This document shows, in pieces, positions 57,440 through 64,000 of a DNA stretch of 64,000 nucleotides. The position numbers were made by a program, and so were the translations under genes. Source of the DNA: Nepenthes gracilis (taxonomy: Eukaryota > Streptophyta > Magnoliopsida > Caryophyllales > Nepenthaceae); NCBI GenBank assembly GCA_033239525.1, contig BSYO01000020.1, forward strand, positions 12,340,308 to 12,404,307, read 5' to 3'. The notes under the pieces were generated by a model. That model made no database searches and was not told where the DNA came from. It worked only from the letters and a program-made list of their open reading frames with translations. Positions within the stretch are counted from its first letter, which is position 1, and each line of letters opens with the position of its first letter.

Positions 57440-57760
57440 TTCATATGAAGATCAACATCTAGCATTTCCACACCTAATGCACCCCTGTTCTGCACTTTAG
57501 CATCAAATGTCTAAAATGCAAGTGCTTGAGGCTTGCCTATCTAGCACATAAGTGCATTATATTTAAAACGCCAGTGCTTGTTACATGATTGCCTAATGCA
57601 TTCTATCTAAAATGCATGTATCTGATAAGCATCTTTCTAACACATAGTGCAATTGGTCTAGAATGTCTGTACTAGATGAGCACTTGTGTTTTGTTCATAC
57701 ATTATCATGCAATTGCCTTTGAGTTGATGTGCACCTTTGCAGCATATATGCACTGGGGTG
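57440..57760. repeat. Minisatellite of ~50-bp units (AATGC..GTGCTTGA..GCAC..AGTGCA)
   Basis: Four to six diverged units, for example from 57,510 (AATGCAAGTGCTTGAGGC), 57,558 (AAACGCCAGTGCTTGTTAC), 57,609 (AATGCATGTATCTGATAAGC) and 57,660 (AATGTCTGTACTAGATGAGC), each followed by (T)CTA(A)CACAT.AGTGCA. It resembles the U3 repeat block of LTR K (43,090-43,320), so it is probably part of another LTR. Confidence 0.6.
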
Positions 57761-60640
57761 CTGGCTTCTTTTTTAGTCGTTAGATTTTTTATTTAATTTT
57801 AACATATTTTATGAATACCTACTTTCTTTTCATAAAAGGGATATTAGAAATTAGTTTTAAACCCTTGGCTTTCATTGTCTAAACGAAAGAAATTCGTCGT
57901 TAGAGAAAAGCAAGCCAATCCCTGGAGATAAAACTATCAATATTTTCTCACCCAATGTATTCTTCCATTATTCTCGGTGTGGTATTTGTGGCTTGGATAC
58001 TTAATTTTAACAATATTTACAGATTTATTAACAAGTAAAATAAGTCTAATAAGAAGATTAGAGTTATCTGATTTCATAACTATAAGCAAATTTGAGTAGT
58101 TTATTGGTAGGGTCATGACTTAGAAGTAAGTCAACTAAGATTTAGTATTTCTATATCGTCCAAATTATAAGTTGACTTCTATACCACCTAAATTATAAAT
58201 TGACTTTTATACTATATTACATTATTGACTAAGATTTTACTTGAAAACTAATTAGTTTTTAAATTTTTCCTTCCTTGGGTTATGTTTTATTATTGCCTTG
58301 GATTTATTTAAGTATTAACTATTTTTGCTGAAATTATTTTTCTGTGTTTCTAAAAGGTAATATACTATATATGTGTTGTGTGTTTGTGCATCATTTACTT
58401 ATGTTATTTACCAATTAGAGGTTCTTTAATCTTTTAATATATAATATCGAATAAATATAACGTATTATCATAAAAATCAAGCAAGTAATCGTATATACAT
58501 GATAGCACGCGTAACGTTTGAATGGTGCTCAAACACTACTGCCTGAAGTAGTGGGTTCGAATATCGCTTCAAACGGTAATCAAGTGTTATGTCAAACTTG
58601 AATATTATTTACACAAAAATTATTCTAATCAACCCTAAATGTTACTTTACAACAAATTGTAGATTCCTCATGGTTGAAATTAAAAAAAACAATAATAATG
58701 AAATTATAGAATAATAAAAAAAAAAAAGTCATAAGTCCATTTGCCCTAAGATGGGTGCTATTCACCTTCTTCTTTCTTCTCCTTTTCTTTCTATCCCCCT
58801 AGATGATTTTCTCCTGTTTTCTCTTCCCTTCAATGACAATAACAAGGGTGAAAAAATGATGGTCTTCAAGGGTTAATATAATAAGCCCTCCCCTTCCCCC
58901 ATCTTTTTGAAAATAGAATGAAGTGTGGGTAAGATTTTCCTTGCCAAATCAGCCAAAACCCCCCTAATAATGTAACTAATTAACCGCTTAATTATGATTA
59001 TTAAGAATCAAGCTAATCACTTAACAATTAGTTATTTGATTGAAAATAAACAGGGATGGCCGGATGATGATCCAGGCAAAGTAGGTTGAAGATTTCTTTT
59101 ATTGATGTACCCGAATCCTAAATCTGTTAACATTTAACCAGCTTTATTATATGTTTCTTTAACCCCTATTATCACTAATATAAAAACGACTATTCCGCCA
59201 ATTAGAGTCACTCGGCCAAAACTTATGATTCAATATCCAATTATTTTCTTCGTTAAGTTATAATTTTGGTGGGCAATATTTCTAACTAATATCATCACAA
59301 TATTTGATATACTAACCTTAATTTACTTCATTCGGTTGGTTATCATCTAGAAACCAATATACTATCTCCCTAATGCCAGCCTCCAAACTAGCAGTCAACT
59401 TCCAAATTAATGTTAAGTACTTTACCATGGTTTCGAATTTCCTTTCCCAATTTTTCAACCTATTTTGAATGATATATTTCTAAATTTTCAAGTGTAAATC
59501 TACCCACCCTTAGTCCAAACCCTTAAATAAAATATAGAAACACTTTGTTTATTATTCACAAAATAATTTCACAATCTCATTCGGCTGATATTGTTGGGGT
59601 TTGACAACTAACTTACATAGCAGTTGACCTTTCAAGTTGGTAAGTTTTGTAGGGCAGGTAGCTTACCTATAGGGCATGCGCCGTTTGAGCAAAATAGGTT
59701 GACCTGCAGAGCATACATATTTGAAGAAGCATGGGGATTGGTGAAGTTGTAGAAAAAAATTGATGTAACCAAACCTAACAAATATAACATCAAATTTCAA
59801 AAAAAAATATTTTTTATTTGATTTATATACGTATCTTTCAAAAATAATTTCATGAAATGGTTATTCTGAAATTTATCCTTACAATAATTAGTTTTCAGAA
59901 ATAACTGAGTAACAACTCCTTTAATATCAAAACTCATTGCTGTAATATTTATCTTCTACTGCTTACTAATCCTCTATAATATGATTAGTTTGTTAACTCA
60001 ATTGAAAATATAATATAATTGTTTCTAATTACCAAAATACACAATAAAATTTGATTTATCCCTATTGGCCTAATCAATATCTTAGTTGTTTATTAAAAAT
60101 ACTTGTCTATAATTTTGAACCAAAATTTAAGATTCGTAATTTCTCAGGTCCAAAATATAATACTAATTTACTAGTTTAAAAGCAAATTCTTAAATAAATC
60201 AAGTACCTCAAAAAATTTTATAATTAAGACCCCTTTCTAAAAATTTATATATTGCTAATATTAATTTTTTAAAATTATTCTTAATACTAAATTTTAACTA
60301 ATAACATAGTCTAAATTTTAACTATCCATAAATTTTTCAAGCCTATGACCCAAAAACCAAAATTTAGTAAATAAATAATTATCTTATAATTTGAACAAAT
60401 ATCACAAAATGAATTTATAAAAATAATAAAATCAAAAACATATGAAATGTTTTGGATTAGAGCTAGTTTAGGTTAGAACTAGAATAATTAACTCCATGCT
60501 TTTTTTCCCTATATTTTATGACAAAAATGTTGGATAAATAATTAAAAAGAAAAAAGAAATTTTCCCTTTTGAATTGGCCTCATTTTCTCTTGATTTCTCC
60601 ACTATGACTCAAATATTTCTCTCCCTGTCATCCTTGTCGA
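57761..60640. other. Low-copy-looking intergenic DNA upstream of the NC2-alpha gene
   Basis: AT-rich, no protein text. Near 58,505-58,575 there is a possible pol III-type B box (GTGGGTTCGAATATC). A pyrimidine-rich stretch (TTCTTCTTTCTTCTCC) is at 58,760-58,800. The rest up to about 60,600 is AT-rich and should include the promoter of the next gene. I cannot point to a convincing TATA box. Confidence 0.45.
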
Positions 60641-60810
60641 TTTGTACGGACGTAGTCTGTTGCAACGGAATTTGTTACATTTTGTTAACTCTGAGATACC
60701 TGTAGGATCTCATCCATTTCCTGATCGCGTTCGAATCTAAATTCTGGGTTTCTGTTTTTTCGAAGTATTTTATTTGTTGTTGATTATTTGCTTGAGAAAT
60801 CTATATTGCG

Positions 60811-60843
60811 ATGAGGAAGAAGCTCGATACTCGTTTCCCTGCT
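60811..60843 (+). CDS. NF-YC11: First coding exon of a plant NC2-alpha / DRAP1-type histone-fold gene
   Basis: ATGAGGAAGAAGCTCGATAC and the next 13 bases encode MRKKLDTRFPA, followed at once by GTAAGTTTTC, a consensus splice donor. MRKKLDTRFPA is the invariant start of plant Dr1-associated corepressor (NC2-alpha, DRAP1-like, NF-YC11 in Arabidopsis), whose next residues begin the histone fold. The family pairs with NC2-beta/Dr1, binds TBP on promoters and represses or tunes pol II initiation in the nucleus. A pyrimidine-rich likely 5' leader with CTCTCCCTGTCATCC precedes it (from about 60,600). No matching second exon (ARIKKIM-like) is seen up to 64,000, so intron 1 must exceed 3.1 kb, or the gene is a broken copy. 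The identification rests on 11 residues plus the donor. Confidence 0.7.
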
Positions 60844-61600
60844 GTAAGTTTTCTCTGTTCCTTCTTCTGTTTCATGCGTATTTCCTGCTCCAATCTCTGC
60901 TTGATTTATTATGTTCTTCTACACCTCGTTCTGTAGATCTACTCTGTTGTTTCTTGAACTTCTCTGCGTTAAATTATGTTATTCGGTGCTGATTCTTGCG
61001 AAAGATTGTTGGGTATCCTATGCATTGCTGAGATCATCAAGGGTTTATGATATTGAGGGAGAATGGAGGGTTCTGATGTTCTGGGTTTTGTTCTATTTGG
61101 AGTTTAGTGATGCTATCTGGTTCTGGTTTTGGTAAAAGTTTGCTTGGTTTCAGATACTTTGATGAGCCAATATTTTTTTCAGTTTTTCTACTCTGTTGAT
61201 ATCATTTGAATTAATCTAACCTGTCCGAGATTTTGGTTTTGATGTCTTCTGGAGCGGTGGTTGTGGCCAGTTTTCGTCCTTTGGGGGAAAGGGGGCCGGG
61301 TGGTGGTGGTGTTTACTGTTGTAACGGCACAGACGAATGGATGTGACAAAGTCATGTATGTGACCTCATTTAGATGGCAAATATTAGTTTGGTATAGTCA
61401 ATTTCCATTTTACATTTTTGGTCATAGATTAGGTTTTCCAAAGCCAATTTTAGGTGCAGATAATTTGTTTAGTTTGGATGATGGGTTCAAATAGTTAGTC
61501 TGTGCATGGGGGGTTAGAAAAGTATGAGGACAAGGAAATGAGATTGATAGAGTTATGATGTTTTTCTGCTCCATTTGGACCAATTTAGGAGGACAATCTA
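60844..61600 (+). other. Start of NC2-alpha intron 1
   Basis: It begins GTAAGTTTTCTCTG and is T-rich, as plant introns are (TTCTGTTTCATGCG, TGATTTATTATG, GTTTTGTTC). Reading frames here have no recognisable protein content. The intron appears to continue through the inserted LINE and gag relics below. Confidence 0.55.
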
Positions 61601-61774
61601 ATGTTTGTTTGAAAGAGCATGAGTCCAGCTTTTGTATTTTGCTGCATAACTGGCTGCTGTCTCGAGGTTATCTGCAACAATCTTTCGAGAGGATAGCTTT
61701 AACTTGAAAACACTTTCTAGAATGAGAAGCTCTCCCTTCTGTCTGAAATATTTTCCCTGAGCTTCTCCTGTTTT

Positions 61775-63115
61775 GTGGCCTCCTTGGCCACCATGGCCAG
61801 CGGCCAACCTCTCCTTCCCCACCTTCATCCCCTCTCTCCTCCAAGTTCTGTGGTGCCTCCTGTCTTTCTTCTGCCCTCCTTCCCACCCAACCCTCCTTCC
61901 TCTCAGGATTCTCTTGTTTTATCTTCCCATCTCCTTCCTCATCCACCCTTGTCCTCTCTCTTTTCTGGCTGCAAATATTCCACTTTTACCCTCCAAAATA
62001 TCTTCCAAGTGTTCTCCTCCATCCACTCTAGTTTTTCCTTCTGTGCCTTCTTTGAATGTGGATCTCCTCTTGGCTTTAGATAAATTGGTGGGGACCAGCC
62101 CCAAGTGTAGCAGCCTGGTTGAAGAAATATAGCTGATGTCCTTTGAAGCCTCCGAAGCCTCCGATAATGATTCTGCCAATGGTGATTCTGGGTTGATTTG
62201 ATTCTCTGAGCTCAGTTCCCTTGGAAGGCTGTTCGGGTCTAAACCTGGACGGCTGAATCTGGTGGAGACAGCAGCAAAGATGCTGCTTCTGCATCTGAGG
62301 GCAGCCTGGCAGCTGTAGAAGATGTGCCTGAAAGCCTGGGTACCTTGGTTGTTGGGAAAGGTGATTTCCCTTTTGTTGCTTCTGTTCAATCAACTGTAGT
62401 AAGAAAGAGTGTTGAGAAAGTTACCCTTTCAGTCAAGAAGACTGATGTGCTTTTTGACCTTTTCCCAAGTGCTGGCTCCTTCATTGACCCATCTTTTTGT
62501 GCTCATTTGAGTTCTGATAGCGGGGTTGGGATGTAGAAGTCAGGCCAAGGCTCGGGCTTTAGGCCTGGCCCGGGTGTTGTGTCCCTCCTTCCCCTTAGGT
62601 TCATATTGTTAGCAAAGTTGACCAATCTGTCCTTTGGCTTAGTTCCCTCCAGTCCTCAGTTGCCATGAGATTTTGGTTTGTCCTCTGATTGAAGTGCTTT
62701 GTAGGGATATGGAATATTGGGAATCCACGCTCATCAGCTACTTTGTTGATAAGCCTTTGCAAGTGGTACAGAAAGTTACTAAGATGATGTGGGCACAATT
62801 TGGTCTTCAGCAAGTTGTTACTAGATATAATGGTTTTTTCTTCTTTTTGTTTTCATCCAAATATAAGATACTGAAATGCTCGGAAAGAGGCCTCCGGATC
62901 ATCTCTGAGGAACATTTATTCTTGAAGACATGGCAGCCAAGTATGGAGCTTAGAAAATTTCTTATAAAAACCACTCCTATTTGGGTTAAGTCTTTTCAAC
63001 ATCCCTATTGAATTTTGACTCCTTTGGGGCTTAATTACATTACAGGTATTTGGATAAGCCCCTTCAAGTCAATGTAGCCACGGGCAAGATTAAGTGAATT
63101 GGGTTTGCAAAGGTT
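61775..63115 (+). pseudogene. LINE (L1-type) ORF1 relic with DUF4283 domain
   Basis: The clearest part is 62,700-63,110: MEYWESTLISYFVDKPLQVV, KMMWAQFGLQQVV, YNGFFFFLFSSKYKILKC, EEHLFLKTWQPSMELRKF and TTPIWVKSF, then after a shift NIPIEF, LNYIT and a decayed KARLSELGLQRF. This order (x-x-L-x-G-x-F, GFFFF-F, LFL-KW-P, IPIWV-x-x-xNIP-E-W, LSYIAS) is that of the DUF4283 domain of plant L1 ORF1 and related proteins. The Pro/Ser-rich stretch from MASLATMASGQPLLPHL (61,775) is probably its N-terminal part. Stops and shifts are present. No ORF2 (endonuclease/RT) follows, so only a piece was kept. Confidence 0.72.
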
Positions 63116-63164
63116 TGTCCTCATTTTAATTCTCTAGATATAAGTCCTTCATAAAATTAAATCA

Positions 63165-63740
63165 TAATACGCGAACTCTCATAGCCTTGGTGGGGTGCAC
63201 AAATTAAGCAATAAGTTATATCTCTTCCAAATTCATGCTAACTCACATAGCCATGGCAGGAGCACAAATTAAGCAATTCATGATATCTCTACCAAACTTG
63301 ATATACAGTTTCATTATCTTTCTGAGCAAATGTAAAGATCTGCCTCTTCAAAGCATCTGTTTTATGATGAAGGAAATATTGTCATGTAATGCTTGAGTGA
63401 TCTCACCCCATCATCTGATTGAACATGTCTTAATGATATAGGCAGGTTTTTGCTCTTATCCTGTAATGAAAATGGGAAAAAAAAAGTGATTCTAACAATA
63501 TTCACCATACCATGTTGGCTATGAAAGGTCGTGACTACCACCTCAAACTCCCTAATGTGTACGTATGGGTTTTCATATTCCAATCCATGAAAAGTGGGAA
63601 GGAGTTTAATCATTTATTTTTTAAAATCAACATGCGGTTCATTAGATGGAAGCATGATACAATAAGATGTGGCTGTGCGTGTAGGAATGAGAGTGTTTAT
63701 AATGGGTTGGTCCTGTTGATAGCTCATCGTGGATATGATA
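63165..63740 (-). pseudogene. Ty3/gypsy gag relic (Athila-like)
   Basis: The minus-strand frame at 63,362-63,613 reads MIKLLPTFHGLEYENPYVHI followed by REFEVVVTTF and FPFSLQDKSK. After a shift, KTDALKRQIFTFAQKDNETV and YHELLNLCSCHGY follow toward lower coordinates. This is the order of the Retrotrans_gag domain in Athila-like and related plant gypsy elements (FHGLE-ENPY-H-x-x-EFE, LFPFSLKDKA, ALKRQI-x-x-F, C-x-x-HG). Text continues upstream to about 63,740 (SCFHLMNRM-like). A ~55-bp piece is duplicated at 63,178-63,290. It lies in the region I infer to be NC2-alpha intron 1. Confidence 0.8.
63178..63290. repeat. Duplicated ~55-bp segment within the gag relic
   Basis: CTCATAGCC(T/A)TGG..GG.GCACAAATTAAGCAA occurs at about 63,178-63,215 and again at about 63,234-63,272, each followed by a TATCTCT(T/A)CCAAA tract. 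This is a local tandem duplication inside the coding relic. Confidence 0.75.
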
Positions 63741-64000
63741 TGTGTACAATAGAAAGTGTGTCTGGATTAAATGATGTATTGAATAGATTCATAATGAGAG
63801 TATCAGCATCAGCTTTTGGTTTCATGGAAAATCTGCTTAACTCGTTTCTATATGGATGCATGAACTATTGTACCTGAAAGATAAAAATAATAGGGTTTAT
63901 TTATACTATAGAAAATAAAATAAAAAAGTGAGATCTGGACTCTCCCTTTTTTTTCTCAAGAATCAAATTTGAGTACTAAAAAAGATTATGGGGAAAACAA
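63741..64000. other. No gene recognised
   Basis: An open plus-strand frame (to 63,877) has no recognisable motif and probably mirrors the decayed gag on the other strand. The end of the window is AT-rich. Confidence 0.4.

Noticed and set aside
61261..61494. 77-residue ORF downstream of NC2-alpha exon 1
   Set aside because: Lies in what looks like intron 1; no donor/acceptor arrangement or motif supports an exon, and the histone-fold sequence is absent.
61598..62393. Long minus-strand ORFs opposite the LINE relic
   Set aside because: Pro/Ser-rich codons on the plus strand give open Gly/Glu/Arg-rich frames on the minus strand; the plus strand carries the DUF4283 reading.

Overview
The window is from a flowering-plant nuclear genome. 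It holds a plant-type QALGGH zinc-finger gene, the first coding exon of a plant NC2-alpha/DRAP1-type gene (MRKKLDTRFPA followed by a GTAAGT donor), and otherwise mostly nested, decayed LTR retrotransposons of plant Ty3/gypsy and Ty1/copia lineages in AT-rich DNA. I cannot name the species. Element calls rest on reading both strands by eye: LTR ends, primer-binding sites (PBS), polypurine tracts (PPT), target-site duplications (TSD) and translated domain remnants. Identity levels are estimates.

Layout. 1-3,061 is AT-rich DNA with no gene. 3,062-6,318 holds two copies of one LTR family in opposite orientations. At 6,785-20,563 a 13.8 kb Tat-lineage Ty3/gypsy element (element A, minus strand, TSD ATATT) sits inside the LTR of an older plus-strand gypsy element (element C, internal part 20,673-23,100). 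Element A itself carries a 2.75 kb solo LTR (L, 11,937-14,686). At 23,631-31,567 a Del/Tekay-type element (element B, minus strand, TSD TTCTC) interrupts the gag of another minus-strand gypsy element (element D), whose 5' LTR at about 34.3-38.65 kb is in turn split by solo LTR F2. Solo LTR F1 lies between D's gag and D's LTR.

A low-copy island at 39.24-42.65 kb carries the intronless zinc-finger gene on the minus strand (40,180-40,947) with a TATA box just upstream. It is followed by three decayed SINE-like copies, a partial LTR (K), and a second Tat element (element E, plus strand, 43,561 to about 51,833) that lacks its 3' end. Element E abuts a truncated copia element (J, minus strand, to 53,289). 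Next come a fragment of the 3-6 kb LTR family, an RT/RNase H remnant with part of its LTR (element G), a plant-transposon-protein-like relic, and a minisatellite. From about 58 kb the sequence is lower copy again. The NC2-alpha exon 1 is at 60,811-60,843. Its first intron appears to contain a LINE ORF1 (DUF4283) relic and a gypsy gag relic, and its next exon lies beyond the window.

The two strongest observations are these. (1) Both Tat elements carry, between pol and the 3' end and on the opposite strand to gag-pol, the same kind of gene: a Transposase_28-like/coiled-coil protein with a phase-0 spliceosomal intron at the matching place and its own promoter and poly(A) signals. (2) LTRs of several families here share one architecture: a GC-rich or motif-rich repeat block, a TATA box, a purine GAGA leader and a consensus splice donor.
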